From: Rhizomicrobium electricum
GTDB lineage: Bacteria; Pseudomonadota; Alphaproteobacteria; Micropepsales; Micropepsaceae
Length of the DNA: 64,000 bases
Assembly: GCF_011762045.1 (NCBI RefSeq)
Contig: NZ_JAASQS010000011.1
Location: forward strand, 1 to 64,000
Direction of reading: 5' to 3'
Part shown: piece by piece, positions 24,736-34,721 of the stretch
How positions within the stretch are numbered: position 1 is the first letter of the stretch
Layout of the letters: every line of letters starts with the position of its first letter
Made by a program: the position numbers and the translations under genes
The notes under the pieces: generated by a model
Database searches by the model: none
What the model was told of the DNA's origin: nothing
The model's input: only the letters and a program-made list of their open reading frames with translations

Positions 24736-25716
24736 ATGAAAGTCTGGACTTGGGTTGCGCTGATCGTCGGGTTCGCCTTGGCGGTCTTCGTGGTGATGCA
24801 CATCGGCGTGGCCGCGGTGTTCGGCGCCGTGGTCGGGGTGGGCTGGCTCGGCTTCATCGCGATCCTGCTCGCCGCCATGCCGATCATTGCGCTCTTGGCG
24901 CTGGCGTGGCGCTCGCTGCTCGGACCGGTGGTGCCGTTCTGGGTGCTGTTCGTCTCGCGCCAGCTGCGCGATTCCGCCACCGATCTGTTGCCCTTCACCC
25001 AGATCGGCGGCTGGGTGATCGGTGCCCGTGCCGGCATTCTCGCCGGCATTCCGCCGATCCGGGCCTATTCCTCGTCGGTGGTCGATCTCACCTGCGAGAC
25101 CATGGCGCAGATCGCCTTCACCATCATCGGCCTGTTGATCGGCTTCACCAAGCTGCAGGCCTCGGCGGAGATGGCGGGTTATGTCGATGCGCTGATCCTC
25201 GGCACCGCCTTGCTGGTGCCCGGCGTGATCGCCTTCGTGGTGCTGCAGCGCAAAGGTACCAAGCTCGCCGCCAAGATGGCCGCGCATTTCCTGCCCAAGG
25301 CGGTGGCGCATACGGAGCAATTCACCGCCGAGATCGAAGCGCTCTATCAACAGCCGAAGAAGCTGGCGCTGTCTTCGACGTTTCATCTCTTGGCTTGGCT
25401 GGCGACGGCCGTCTGGGTGTGGGTGATCTTCCGCTTGTGCGGCGCCGACATCTCGCTGATGGATGCCATCGCCATCGAATGCATCTTGTCGGCGCTGCGC
25501 TCGGCGGCGGTGTTCGTTCCGGCCGCGGTCGGCATTCAGGAAGCGGGCTACGCCGCGCTGGCGCCGGTGTTCGGCGTCGGTCCGGAGATCGGGCTGGCGG
25601 TGTCGCTCTTGAAGCGCGCGCGCGACGTGGTGCTCGGCATTCCGGTGCTGCTAATCTGGCAGGCGGTCGAAGGCAAGCGCGCGTTCGGCGGCGGCAACGG
25701 GACGGAAGCGGCATGA
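24736..25716 (+). CDS. hpnL: Hopanoid-associated membrane protein HpnL
   Basis: A 326-residue integral membrane protein with about seven hydrophobic segments, related to the LPG-synthase membrane region/UPF0104 family. The motif-like stretch TDLLPFTQIGGWVIGARAG and the late FVPAAVGIQEAGY are characteristic of this family. The HpnL role is not firmly known; a part in hopanoid transport or head-group transfer is suspected. Its stop overlaps the hpnA start (ATGA). Confidence 0.85.
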   Translation: MKVWTWVALIVGFALAVFVVMHIGVAAVFGAVVGVGWLGFIAILLAAMPIIALLALAWRSLLGPVVPFWVLFVSRQLRDSATDLLPFTQIGGWVIGARAGILAGIPPIRAYSSSVVDLTCETMAQIAFTIIGLLIGFTKLQASAEMAGYVDALILGTALLVPGVIAFVVLQRKGTKLAAKMAAHFLPKAVAHTEQFTAEIEALYQQPKKLALSSTFHLLAWLATAVWVWVIFRLCGADISLMDAIAIECILSALRSAAVFVPAAVGIQEAGYAALAPVFGVGPEIGLAVSLLKRARDVVLGIPVLLIWQAVEGKRAFGGGNGTEAA

Positions 25717-26711
25717 GCGGCGATCTTGTTTTCGTTACTGGCGCATCCGGTTTCGTCGGCTCGGCCGTGGCGCGACGGCTGCAACAGAAGGGTTTTCGTC
25801 TTCGTCTGGCCGTGCGCGCTTCATCGCGCCGCGACAATCTCGAAGGCCTCGACGCCGATGTCGTCGTTGCCGACATCAAGGACCGCGCCGCACTGGAAAA
25901 AGCGATGGCGGGTTGCCGCTATCTCTTCCATGTCGCCGCCGATTACCGGCTGTGGGCCAAAGATCCGGAAGAGATCGTCCGCAACAATCGTGACGGCACG
26001 CTGGCGCCGATGCAGGCCGCATTGGCCGCAGGCGTCGAGCGCATCGTCTATACGTCGTCGGTCGCCACCTTGAAGGCGCGCACCGATGGCGTCGCCGTCG
26101 ACGAGACTTGCCGCCATACCGAACAAAGCGCCATCGGTGCCTACAAGCGTTCGAAAGTCGTCGCCGAGCGCGTGGTCGAGAAAATGGTGGCGGAGGAGGG
26201 GCTTCCTGCGGTGATCGTCAGTCCGTCGACACCGATCGGGCCGCGCGACATCAAGCCGACGCCGACGGGCCGCATCATCGTCGAAGCGGCGACCGGCAAG
26301 ATTCCGGCCTTCGTCGATACCGGGCTCAATCTGGTCCATGTCGATGACGTCGCCGAAGGTCATCTCCTCGCGCTGGAAAAGGGCCGCATCGGCGAGACCT
26401 ACATTCTCGGCGGCGAAGACGTTGCGCTGCGCCGGATGCTGGTGGTGATCGCGGATCTCGCCGGCCGTAAGCCGCCGACGGTCAATCTTCCGCGTACGCC
26501 GCTTTATCCGATCGCCTGGATCGCCGAAGCAATCGCCCGCGTCACCGGCAATGAACCGTTCGTCACCGCCGATGCGCTGACCATGGCCAAGTATCACATG
26601 TTCTTTTCCTCGGCGAAGGCGAAGGCCGAACTCGGCTACACGGCGCGCCCCTATCGCGAAGCCTTGGCCGATGCTTTCGCCTGGTTCAAGGCGGCCGGGT
26701 ATCTGAAATGA
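25713..26711 (+). CDS. hpnA: Hopanoid-associated NAD-dependent sugar epimerase HpnA
   Basis: A 332-residue extended short-chain dehydrogenase. The Rossmann motif TGASGFVG lies near residues 9-16, and the catalytic Tyr-Lys pair is in YKRSK, preceded by SSVATL. The length matches HpnA proteins, proposed to modify a sugar or side chain of hopanoids. The ATG overlaps the hpnL stop, and the stop overlaps the hpnB start, showing tight translational coupling. Confidence 0.88.
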   Translation: MSGDLVFVTGASGFVGSAVARRLQQKGFRLRLAVRASSRRDNLEGLDADVVVADIKDRAALEKAMAGCRYLFHVAADYRLWAKDPEEIVRNNRDGTLAPMQAALAAGVERIVYTSSVATLKARTDGVAVDETCRHTEQSAIGAYKRSKVVAERVVEKMVAEEGLPAVIVSPSTPIGPRDIKPTPTGRIIVEAATGKIPAFVDTGLNLVHVDDVAEGHLLALEKGRIGETYILGGEDVALRRMLVVIADLAGRKPPTVNLPRTPLYPIAWIAEAIARVTGNEPFVTADALTMAKYHMFFSSAKAKAELGYTARPYREALADAFAWFKAAGYLK

Positions 26712-27829
26712 TCGCCGCTGCCGTCAGTTTCGTGGCACTGGCGATCTGGCTGGTGCTGGTGTTCGGCCGCGGTTGGTTCTGGCGTATGCGGGAGCGCGAT
26801 ACCGACGTGCCCCCCGCACCAGCGAATTGGCCCTCGGTCGTTGCCGTGGTTCCGGCGCGCAACGAAGCGGCGGGCATTGCCGCCTCGGTGCAAAGCCTGA
26901 TCGCGCAGGATTATCCGGGACCGTTCCGCATCATCGTGGTCGACGATCAGAGCGAAGACGATACTGCCGCCATCGTGCGCGGGCTCGGCAGCGACCGCGT
27001 CACGGTGCTCGACGGCGCCGCCCATCCCGCCGGCTGGACCGGAAAACTGTTCGCTGTGCACCAGGGCGTGGCGGAAGCCGCCGCGGCGGATTATCTCTGG
27101 CTGACCGATGCCGACATTTCGCACACTTCCGACAATTTGAGAGCTTTGGTGGCGCGGGCCGAAGCCGGTCGCTTTGTCCTCACCTCGCTGATGGCGCGGC
27201 TCGCTTGCGAGAGCTTTGCCGAAAGGCTGCTCGTCCCCGCCTTCGTATTTTTCTTCGACCTGCTGTACCCGTTCGCCTGGGTCAACGATCCCAAAGCCAA
27301 GACGGCAGCGGCGGCAGGCGGCTGCATGCTGGTCCGGCGCGAGGCCCTGGAGGCCGCGGGCGGCATCGCGGCTATCCGTGGTGAGATCATCGACGATTGC
27401 GCCCTGGGGCGTGCCCTGAAGGCCCACGGACCGATCTGGCTGGGGTTGACCGACCGTTCGGTTTCGATCCGGCCGTATCCGCGCATCGCCGACATCCGCG
27501 CCATGGTCGCCCGCTCGGCCTATACCCAGCTCGGCTATTCGCCGCTGGCGCTGATTGGAACCGTTCTCGGCATGCTGCTGCTCTACGTTGTACCCGTGGC
27601 CGGGCTGGCGATCGGGGGTATCAGCGCGGTATTTGGGTCCTTGACCTGGGCCTTGATGACGGTGTGTTTTCAGCCGATCCTCAAGTTCTACCGGCGTTCG
27701 CCGTTCTGGGGCTTGGCATTGCCGTTGATCGGCGTTTTCTATGCCGCATTCACCCTCGATTCGGCGGTACAACACTGGCAAGGACGCGGTGGATTGTGGA
27801 AGGGACGCGCACAGGCGATCACAAAATGA
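26708..27829 (+). CDS. hpnB: Hopanoid-associated glycosyltransferase HpnB
   Basis: A 373-residue GT2-family glycosyltransferase. It has an N-terminal membrane segment, then VVPARNEA, VDDQSEDDT, the catalytic TDADIS, and C-terminal membrane helices (about 290-350). HpnB lies with hpnA in many hopanoid clusters, but its acceptor is not established. It overlaps hpnA and hpnC by four bases each. Confidence 0.88.
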   Translation: MIAAAVSFVALAIWLVLVFGRGWFWRMRERDTDVPPAPANWPSVVAVVPARNEAAGIAASVQSLIAQDYPGPFRIIVVDDQSEDDTAAIVRGLGSDRVTVLDGAAHPAGWTGKLFAVHQGVAEAAAADYLWLTDADISHTSDNLRALVARAEAGRFVLTSLMARLACESFAERLLVPAFVFFFDLLYPFAWVNDPKAKTAAAAGGCMLVRREALEAAGGIAAIRGEIIDDCALGRALKAHGPIWLGLTDRSVSIRPYPRIADIRAMVARSAYTQLGYSPLALIGTVLGMLLLYVVPVAGLAIGGISAVFGSLTWALMTVCFQPILKFYRRSPFWGLALPLIGVFYAAFTLDSAVQHWQGRGGLWKGRAQAITK

Positions 27830-28683
27830 GCAACGCTGGGACATTGAAATCGGGCAAAGGCCATAACGACGAGAATTTTCCCGTCGCGTCCTTCGTCATT
27901 GCCGCGCGCCATCGCCCGGCGATTCTGGCGTTCTACAATTTCGTTCGTATCGCCGACGACGTGGCCGACAACGCCATTGCTCCGGCCGAAGAGAAGTTGC
28001 GGATTCTGGAAGAAATGCGCCTGACGTTGATGGGCGCCTCGGATGCCTCGCCGGAAGGCGTCAAGCTGCGCCGGGTGCTCGAGGAGCGCCGCCTCAGCAC
28101 CGATCACGCTGCCGATCTTCTCGAGGCTTTCCGCCGCGATGTCGTCAAGCTGCGATATGCCGACTGGGACGAGCTGATCGACTATTGCCGTTATTCCGCG
28201 ATGCCGGTTGGCCGCTATGTGCTCGACGTGCACGGCGAGGATCGCGCAGTGTGGCCGCTGAACGATGCCTTGTGCGCGGCGTTGCAGGTCATCAACCACT
28301 TGCAGGATTGCGGCAAGGATTTTCGCCAGATCAACCGGGTCTATCTGCCGGAAGACCTGTTGCGGAAACACGGCGCGACGGTCGAGATGCTGGGTGAGGC
28401 CCAGGCGCGTCCGGCACTGAAAGCGGTGCTGAACGACGTGGCGGGGCGCAATGCCGATCTGCTCGCCACATCGGCGGCGTTCTCCGGCAAGATCCGCGAT
28501 CCGCGCCTGGCGCTCGAAGTCGGCCTGATCCAGCGCTTCGCCGAAGACCTCAACATCCGCCTGTTCACCGCCGATCCGTTGCGGGACCGCGTGCATCATA
28601 GGAAATCCGAGCTGATCCCGCTCGCCATCTCCGCCTTCGGGCGTTTCGCCGTCTCCCGTATCGCCCGCAAGAGTTCGCCATGA
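27826..28683 (+). CDS. hpnC: Hydroxysqualene synthase HpnC
   Basis: A 285-residue trans-isoprenyl diphosphate synthase-like protein of the squalene/phytoene synthase family. HpnC converts presqualene diphosphate to hydroxysqualene. Motifs are FYNFVRIADDVADN (first Asp-rich motif) and QVINHLQDCGKDFRQINRVYLP (second motif, a variant of DxxxD). The ATG at 27826 overlaps the hpnB stop and is followed by hpnD in the same way. Confidence 0.92.
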   Translation: MSNAGTLKSGKGHNDENFPVASFVIAARHRPAILAFYNFVRIADDVADNAIAPAEEKLRILEEMRLTLMGASDASPEGVKLRRVLEERRLSTDHAADLLEAFRRDVVKLRYADWDELIDYCRYSAMPVGRYVLDVHGEDRAVWPLNDALCAALQVINHLQDCGKDFRQINRVYLPEDLLRKHGATVEMLGEAQARPALKAVLNDVAGRNADLLATSAAFSGKIRDPRLALEVGLIQRFAEDLNIRLFTADPLRDRVHHRKSELIPLAISAFGRFAVSRIARKSSP

Positions 28684-29522
28684 ACGCCGTTTCTTCTTCG
28701 CCCGAAATCGAAGCGGTGCGCCGCAAGGCCGCCGGTTCGTCGTTCTATTCCGCCATGAAGGTGCTGCCGAAAGCGCGGCGCGAAGGCATGTATGCCATTT
28801 ATGCGTTCTGCCGCGCCGTGGACGACATCGCCGATGACGGCGAGGGTACGCGCGAGGAACGCCTCGCCGAACTTGAGGATTGGCGCGACGATCTGAAAGC
28901 GCTCTACACCGGCGCCCACGCGCCGCGCGTCGCCTTCCTCAAGGAGGTGGTCGAGAGCTTTCGGCCGCGGCTCGCCGATTTCCTCGCCGTGATCGACGGC
29001 ATGGCGATGGACCTCGAAGGCGATATCGTGGCGCCGAATCTCGACGTGCTCGATCTTTATTGCGACCGCGTCGCCAGTGCCGTCGGACGGCTGTCGATCA
29101 AGGTGTTCGGCATGGACGAGGAGCCGGGTTTCGCGCTCGCTTTCCATCTCGGTCGCGCCTTGCAGCTCACCAACATCCTGCGCGATCTCGACGAGGATGC
29201 CGAAGTCGGACGGCTTTATCTGCCGCGCGACTATCTCGGCACCATCGGCCCGGTCGATCCGCGCGAAGCGCTGGCGAAACCCACGATCGACGATGCCTGC
29301 CGCAAAGTCGCGGTGCTGGCGCACAAGCATTACCGCGAAGCCGATGCCATCATGGCGGCCCGGCCGGCGGGCGATTTGCGGGCGCCTCGCTTGATGGGCG
29401 CGGTCTATGCCGAAATCCTCAAGCGAATGGAAGCGCAAGGCTGGGCGCCGCCACGCCAGCGCGTGAAGGTACCGAAAATTCTGCTCGGCTGGCTCGCGTT
29501 GCGCTACGGGATCGTCGCATGA
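28680..29522 (+). CDS. hpnD: Presqualene diphosphate synthase HpnD
   Basis: A 280-residue squalene synthase-family enzyme joining two farnesyl diphosphates to presqualene diphosphate. The Asp-rich motifs are FCRAVDDIADD and NILRDLDEDAEVGRLYLP, both complete. Length is typical. ATGA overlap on both sides with hpnC and hpnE supports coupled synthesis of the three-enzyme squalene pathway. Confidence 0.93.
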   Translation: MNAVSSSPEIEAVRRKAAGSSFYSAMKVLPKARREGMYAIYAFCRAVDDIADDGEGTREERLAELEDWRDDLKALYTGAHAPRVAFLKEVVESFRPRLADFLAVIDGMAMDLEGDIVAPNLDVLDLYCDRVASAVGRLSIKVFGMDEEPGFALAFHLGRALQLTNILRDLDEDAEVGRLYLPRDYLGTIGPVDPREALAKPTIDDACRKVAVLAHKHYREADAIMAARPAGDLRAPRLMGAVYAEILKRMEAQGWAPPRQRVKVPKILLGWLALRYGIVA

Positions 29523-30745
29523 GAACGATCGTCGTCGGGGCGGGATTGTCGGGACTGGCGGCCGCGGTGACGCGGGCCGTCGCAGGCGACGATGTCGTGG
29601 TCTACGAAGCCGCAGGTCACGCCGGCGGACGCTGCCGTTCCTATGTCGACGCGACGCTCGATTGCGTCATCGACAACGGCAATCATCTCGTCCTGTCGGG
29701 CAATCCGGCAGTGCAGTCTTTTCTCAAGACCATCGGTTCGCCCGACGCGCTGACCGGCCCCGAAACGGCGGAATTCGATTTCGTCGATCTTCAAAGCGGC
29801 GAGCGCTGGACGCTCAAACCCAACGAAGGCCCGCTGCCGTGGTGGATTTTTGCCCGCGACCGCCGCGTGCCCGGCACGACGCCGCTCGATTACCTTAAGC
29901 TCGGCGGATTGCTGGCAGCCGGTCCTGCGGCGACGGTGGCCGATCTGGTTCCCACCGATGGACCGTTGTGGACGAAGATGATGGGGCCGGTGCTGCTCGC
30001 CGTGCTCAACACCGATCCGAAACAGGGCTCGGCCAAGCTCACGGCAGCGGTGCTGAAGGAAACCATGGCCAAAGGCGGACGCGCCTATCGTCCGCGCATC
30101 GCCCATCCCAATCTCGGCGCCGCCTTCATCGAACCGGCCTTGCGCAAGCTGACCGAACTGCATGCCCTGGTTCATTTCGGCCAGCGCCTGCGCCGGATCG
30201 TGTTCGGCGAGGGCAAGGTGATCGCGCTGGAATTTCCCGAGAACACGGTGCCGGTCGGGCCGACGGATCGCGTCGTCTTGGCAGTGCCGCCGTGGGTGGC
30301 TCAGGACCTCATACCCGGACTGTCGGCCCCCACCGAGTTCCGCGCCATCGTCAACGCCCATTTCAAGGTTGTTCCGCCTGCGGATGCTCCCAAGATGCTG
30401 GGCGTGGTCGGCGGTACGGCGGAGTGGATCTTCGCCTTCGAAGATCGCGTGTCGGTGACCGTCTCGGGCGCCGACTGGTTGGCGGATCGCGATCGTGAGG
30501 ATCTCGCCCGCACGCTGTGGGATGATGTCGCCAGGGCGCTGAACCTGCCGCCGGTGTTTCCGGTGTGGCAGATCGTCAAGGAGAAGCGTGCCACCTTTGC
30601 CGCGACGCCGGAGCAGGATGCGCTGCGTCCGCCGGCCAAGACCCAGTGGCAAAACCTGAGGCTCGCCGGCGATTGGACCCAGACCGGACTGCCGGCCACG
30701 ATCGAAGGGGCGCTGCGCTCCGGCGTCACGGCCGCTGCGCTCTGA
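29519..30745 (+). CDS. hpnE: Hydroxysqualene dehydroxylase HpnE
   Basis: A 408-residue FAD-dependent amine-oxidase-type protein that reduces hydroxysqualene to squalene. The dinucleotide-binding motif VVGAGLSGLAAA lies at the N-terminus, followed by YEAAGHAGGRC. The C-terminal flavin motif is LAGDWTQTGLPATIEGALRSG. In many hopanoid clusters the squalene-hopene cyclase gene follows here, but in this window the next gene is hpnG after 83 bases. Confidence 0.93.
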   Translation: MRTIVVGAGLSGLAAAVTRAVAGDDVVVYEAAGHAGGRCRSYVDATLDCVIDNGNHLVLSGNPAVQSFLKTIGSPDALTGPETAEFDFVDLQSGERWTLKPNEGPLPWWIFARDRRVPGTTPLDYLKLGGLLAAGPAATVADLVPTDGPLWTKMMGPVLLAVLNTDPKQGSAKLTAAVLKETMAKGGRAYRPRIAHPNLGAAFIEPALRKLTELHALVHFGQRLRRIVFGEGKVIALEFPENTVPVGPTDRVVLAVPPWVAQDLIPGLSAPTEFRAIVNAHFKVVPPADAPKMLGVVGGTAEWIFAFEDRVSVTVSGADWLADRDREDLARTLWDDVARALNLPPVFPVWQIVKEKRATFAATPEQDALRPPAKTQWQNLRLAGDWTQTGLPATIEGALRSGVTAAAL

Positions 30746-30828
30746 TTTCCGGTGTGGTCCGGGGTTTCCAGGATTGCTCCGTGCCGGAAAGCGGGACATT
30801 TTGGGGCGTTGCGTCGAGTCGTGGGAAG

Positions 30829-31521
30829 ATGAGCGCCAAAGTCGTTGCCGTCGTCGGATTGGCCAAGGAGGCCCGCATCGCCAAGCGGTTCGGGCTGGTG
30901 CCGGTGATCGGCGCGTGCAACTCCAAGCTTCTGAAGCGGCGGCTGAAGGCGTTGGGCCCCGATGTGGTCGGTGTCGTCAGCATGGGGCTGGCCGGAGCAC
31001 TGGCGCCCATTCCGCGCGTCGGCGATCCCCTGATCGGCACGCACGTGGTCACGGCCCGCGAGCATTACGCCTGCGATCCCGGTTGGTCCAAGATCCTGCG
31101 CACCAAGCTGCCGGAAGCGTTATCGGTGGTGATCGCGGGCGTCGACGAGCCGGCCATGCACATGAGCGCCAAGAAAGAATTGTTCCGTGACACCGGCGCC
31201 CATGCCGTCGACATGGAATCCCACATTGCGGCGCGCTTCGCCCACGAACGTGGGATTCCCTTCGTCGTGCTCCGGGTGATCTCGGACGACTGCCATCGCA
31301 CGCTGCCGCCGGCCGCGCTCGAACGGCTGAGCCTCAAAGGCAAACCGCGGATGTTCGCGATCCTGAGATCGCTGTGGCGCGAGCCCGATCAGCTCGGCGA
31401 GCTGTTGCGCACCGGGCGTGAAGCGGGCTCCGCGTTCAAGGCGCTAGTCCGCGCTTGCCGTGTCCTCGGCCCCAGCCTTGGTTGTCCGTATCTCGGCCAG
31501 CTTCGTCTCGACGTGCCGTGA
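30829..31521 (+). CDS. hpnG: Adenosylhopane nucleosidase/phosphorylase HpnG
   Basis: A 230-residue protein of the nucleoside phosphorylase family. HpnG releases adenine from adenosylhopane, giving ribosylhopane or its phosphate. Signature stretches are VGLAKEARIAKR near the start, VSMGLAGALAP, and VDMESHIAARFA (the substrate-binding Glu region of the family). The ATG at 30829 is preferred because the family motif begins directly after it; an in-frame GTG at 30781 is possible. Its 3' end overlaps hpnH on the opposite strand by 78 bases. Confidence 0.88.
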   Translation: MSAKVVAVVGLAKEARIAKRFGLVPVIGACNSKLLKRRLKALGPDVVGVVSMGLAGALAPIPRVGDPLIGTHVVTAREHYACDPGWSKILRTKLPEALSVVIAGVDEPAMHMSAKKELFRDTGAHAVDMESHIAARFAHERGIPFVVLRVISDDCHRTLPPAALERLSLKGKPRMFAILRSLWREPDQLGELLRTGREAGSAFKALVRACRVLGPSLGCPYLGQLRLDVP

Positions 31522-32592
31522 GAACACGAATTCCGCCGGCCGCTGCTTGGAGAGGTCGATCTCCGGCGCGAACGGGCCTTCGGTCTTGATCCCGCGCAGC
31601 GCCAGCGGCAGGAGCTTATAGGGCTTCCTGACGGAGTCGGAGACGGCGGTGCCTTCGTAGCCGCAATGCACCATGCAGTTGGCGCACTTCTCGTAGTTGC
31701 CGACGCCGTACTTTTCCCACTCGGTGTCTTCCATCAGTTCCTTGAAGGTCTTCACATAGCCTTCGCCGAGCAGATAGCAGGGCTTCTGCCAGCCGAATAC
31801 GGTCCGGCAGGGCATCGACCACGGCGAGCACTCGTAGGTCTGGTTGCCGGCAAGGAAGTCGAGGAACAGTTCGGACTGCGTGAACTCCCACTTCTTGCCA
31901 CCGTTGCCGCGCTTGAAGATCTCGCGGAACAGCGTCTTGGTGCGTTCGCGGTTGAGGAAGTGCTCCTGGTCGGCGGCGCGTTCGTAGGCGTAGCCGGGCG
32001 AAATGGTGATGCCGTCGCAGCCGATCGCCATCATCTCGTCGAAGAATTTCGCGGTGCGCTCGGGATCGGCGTCGTTGAACAGGGTGCAATTGATCTGGGT
32101 GCGGAAGCCCTTTTCCTTGGCGAGCTTCAGCGCGGCGACGGCCTTGTCGTAGGTGCCGGTCAGGCACACCGACTTGTCGTGCATCAGCTTGTCGCCGTCG
32201 AGGTGGATCGACCAAGTGAAGTTTTCGTGCGGCTCGTACTGGTCGATCTTCTTGGCCAGCAAGAGCGCGTTGGTGCACAGGATGACGAACTTCTGGCGCT
32301 CGATGTAGCCTTTGACGATCTGCGGCATCTCGCGATGGAGCAGCGGTTCGCCGCCGGCGATGGAGACGCACGGCGCGCCGCATTCGTCGATCGCCTGCAT
32401 GCAGTCCTCAAAGCTGAGGCGCTGGTTCAGGATCTCGTCGGGATAATCGATCTTGCCGCAGCCGGCGCAGGCGAGATTGCAGCGGAACAAGGGTTCCAGC
32501 ATCAGCACCAGCGGATAGCGGGCGCGGCCGGAAAGATGCTGCTTCAGAACATAGGCCCCGATACGGGCCGCTTGCTTGGCGGGAATACCCAA
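31444..32592 (-). CDS. hpnH: Adenosyl-hopene transferase HpnH (radical SAM)
   Basis: A 382-residue radical SAM enzyme that adds the 5'-deoxyadenosyl group to hopene to form adenosylhopane. The cluster cysteines are C38, C42 and C45 (FRCNLACAGC). The C-terminal half has more cysteines (ANCMVHCGYEG) typical of the family. The start is a TTG at 32592 with AAGGAG seven bases upstream; no ATG fits as well. The upstream frame to 32910 is an ispH shadow. ispH precedes it by 11 bases on the same strand. Confidence 0.93.
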   Translation of the reverse strand: MGIPAKQAARIGAYVLKQHLSGRARYPLVLMLEPLFRCNLACAGCGKIDYPDEILNQRLSFEDCMQAIDECGAPCVSIAGGEPLLHREMPQIVKGYIERQKFVILCTNALLLAKKIDQYEPHENFTWSIHLDGDKLMHDKSVCLTGTYDKAVAALKLAKEKGFRTQINCTLFNDADPERTAKFFDEMMAIGCDGITISPGYAYERAADQEHFLNRERTKTLFREIFKRGNGGKKWEFTQSELFLDFLAGNQTYECSPWSMPCRTVFGWQKPCYLLGEGYVKTFKELMEDTEWEKYGVGNYEKCANCMVHCGYEGTAVSDSVRKPYKLLPLALRGIKTEGPFAPEIDLSKQRPAEFVFSRHVETKLAEIRTTKAGAEDTASAD

Positions 32593-32603
32593 CGAACTTC
32601 TCC

Positions 32604-33530
32604 TTACGCACGCAATTCCGGCGGCAGCCGGAATTCGATGTGTTCCTTTTTGCCGTCCATCTGCTCGACCGTGGTGTCGGGATTGATGGCGCGCAACGCG
32701 TCGATGACATGCTCGACCAGTTTTTCCGGGGCGGAGGCGCCGGCGGTAATGCCGATCGTGCCCTTGCCCTTGATCCATTCCGGATCGAGCTCGCCGCCGT
32801 CGTTGATGAGATAGCTGGGCTTGCCCGCTTCCTTGCCGATTTCGCACAGCCGGTTCGAGTTGGACGAATTTTTCGCCCCCACGACGAGAATGACGTCCGC
32901 AACGCGGCAAAGTTCCCGCACCGCCTGCTGGCGATTCTGGGTGGCGTAGCAGATGTCGGTGGTCTCGGGCCCGACGATATCGTTGAATTTGCGCTTCAGG
33001 GCGGCGATCACGCCGCGGGTGTCGTCGATCGATAACGTCGTCTGGGTGACATAGGCGACCGGGGTGTCGTTCGGAATGGTCAGGGCCTCGACGTCGGCCT
33101 CGGACTGCACCAGATGCACCGGCGCACCGACCTGGCCCATGGTGCCTTCGACTTCCGGGTGGCCGGCATGGCCGATCAGGACCAGCGTGCGGCCGGCGCC
33201 GACATAGCGCTTACCCTGGCTGTGGACCTTGGACACCAGCGGGCAGGTAGCATCGAGAATCGGCAGCTGCCGCGCTTCGGCGTCCTTGACGACCGCCTGC
33301 GGTACGCCGTGGGCGGAGAAAATGGTCACGGCGCCGTTCGGCACCTCATCGAGCTCCTCGACGAACCGCGCGCCTTTGCTCTTCAGAGTCTCGACCACGT
33401 ATTTGTTGTGCACGATCTCGTGGCGCACATAGACGGGCTCGCCGAACTTCTCGAGGGCACGTTCGACGATATCAATCGCCCGCACGACCCCTGCGCAGAA
33501 GCCGCGCGGCTGAGCAAGAACGACACGCAT
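32604..33530 (-). CDS. ispH: 4-hydroxy-3-methylbut-2-enyl diphosphate reductase
   Basis: A 308-residue iron-sulfur enzyme, the last step of the MEP isoprenoid pathway, making IPP and DMAPP. The three cluster cysteines are C12 (PRGFCAGV), C96 (DATCPLV) and C194 (TDICYAT), with the conserved histidines in HEIVHN and SAHG. Length is normal. It forms an operon with hpnH and is divergent from ispA, which places isoprenoid supply next to hopanoid synthesis. Confidence 0.96.
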   Translation of the reverse strand: MRVVLAQPRGFCAGVVRAIDIVERALEKFGEPVYVRHEIVHNKYVVETLKSKGARFVEELDEVPNGAVTIFSAHGVPQAVVKDAEARQLPILDATCPLVSKVHSQGKRYVGAGRTLVLIGHAGHPEVEGTMGQVGAPVHLVQSEADVEALTIPNDTPVAYVTQTTLSIDDTRGVIAALKRKFNDIVGPETTDICYATQNRQQAVRELCRVADVILVVGAKNSSNSNRLCEIGKEAGKPSYLINDGGELDPEWIKGKGTIGITAGASAPEKLVEHVIDALRAINPDTTVEQMDGKKEHIEFRLPPELRA

Positions 33531-33748
33531 GGAAGCTGAGACTCCTTGTGAGGACGGCCATCGTCTAGCACGCTAAATCCCTAGTTGGAAAAGGGAAATT
33601 CGCACCAGCCCGTCAAGGGGCAGTTTCCCGAAACTGTGCTCTTTACGCAATCATTTTATTGCGGCCGTCCTCGTTCTTGCCGGGACAGTTGCGCCTTTGC
33701 CGGATTGCGCTAGAGAGAGGGCAGGGCAGGTGGGGAAAGGATAACATC

Positions 33749-34636
33749 ATGAACACCCTGGGCGGAGCCTTGGATAAAGCTGCCAAGGCAACCGAAAACA
33801 CTCTGGAACGCGTCCTGCCGCAACCTCACGGCCTGCACAGCCGGATCCACGAAGCCATGCGCTATGCTACCTTTGCGGGCGGCAAGCGGCTTCGCCCGTT
33901 TCTGGTGATCGAATGCGCCGGTCTGTTCGGCGTCGAGGCGGCCCGAGCCAGCCGGACGGCGGCGGCTATCGAGGTGCTGCACACCTATTCGCTGGTCCAC
34001 GACGACCTGCCGGCCATGGACAATGACGACCTGCGGCGCGGCCGTCCCACCACCCATAAGGCTTTCGACGAGGCCACGGCCATTCTGACCGGCGACGGGC
34101 TCCTGACCATCGCCTTCGAGATTCTCAGCCATCCCGAGACCCATCCGTCGGCCGAGGTTCGGGTCAAGCTGATCGCGCGGCTGGCCGAGGCGGCGGGCTG
34201 CAACGGCATGATCGGCGGTCAGATGATCGACATGGTGGCGGCGACCCGCAGCTTCGATGCCGAAGAGATCAAGCTGCTCCAGCGGCTCAAGACCGGCCAG
34301 CTTTTCGAATTTTCCTGCGAAGCAGGCGCAATCCTGGCGGAAGCGGGGCCGGAGCATCAGGACCGGCTGCGTGCGTTTGCCCGCGACATGGGGCTGGTGT
34401 TCCAGATCACCGACGACCTGCTCGACGTCACCTCGACGGCGGAAAAGACTGGCAAGGCGGTCGGCAAGGACCAGGAGCACGGCAAGGCGACGCTGGTGTC
34501 CATTTATGGAATCGAGGGGGCCCGCGCCGAAGCGAAGAAGATCTCGGACCGTGCGGTTGCATCGCTGGAACCTTACGGCGAGCGCGCGGCGGCGCTGCGG
34601 GACCTGTTGCCGTTCCTCCTCACGCGCGAAAGCTGA
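33749..34636 (+). CDS. ispA: Farnesyl diphosphate synthase (geranyltranstransferase)
   Basis: A 295-residue prenyl synthase. It has GGKRLRP (44-50), a first Asp-rich motif DDLPAMDNDDLRRG (85-98), KTGQL, and a second Asp-rich motif DDLLD. The size and the residues before the first motif fit a C15 (farnesyl) product. GGGGAAAGG precedes the ATG at 33749; the longer frame from 33659 is not supported. It supplies the substrate of HpnD. hpnM follows on the same strand. Confidence 0.92.
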   Translation: MNTLGGALDKAAKATENTLERVLPQPHGLHSRIHEAMRYATFAGGKRLRPFLVIECAGLFGVEAARASRTAAAIEVLHTYSLVHDDLPAMDNDDLRRGRPTTHKAFDEATAILTGDGLLTIAFEILSHPETHPSAEVRVKLIARLAEAAGCNGMIGGQMIDMVAATRSFDAEEIKLLQRLKTGQLFEFSCEAGAILAEAGPEHQDRLRAFARDMGLVFQITDDLLDVTSTAEKTGKAVGKDQEHGKATLVSIYGIEGARAEAKKISDRAVASLEPYGERAAALRDLLPFLLTRES

Positions 34637-34721
34637 ACCAAGGTTAACCCAAAATTCCGCCATCAAGCGAGCCGAGACTGCTAGGTTGATGGAACGGGGC
34701 AGTGTTTTACGAGGTCTAGAG

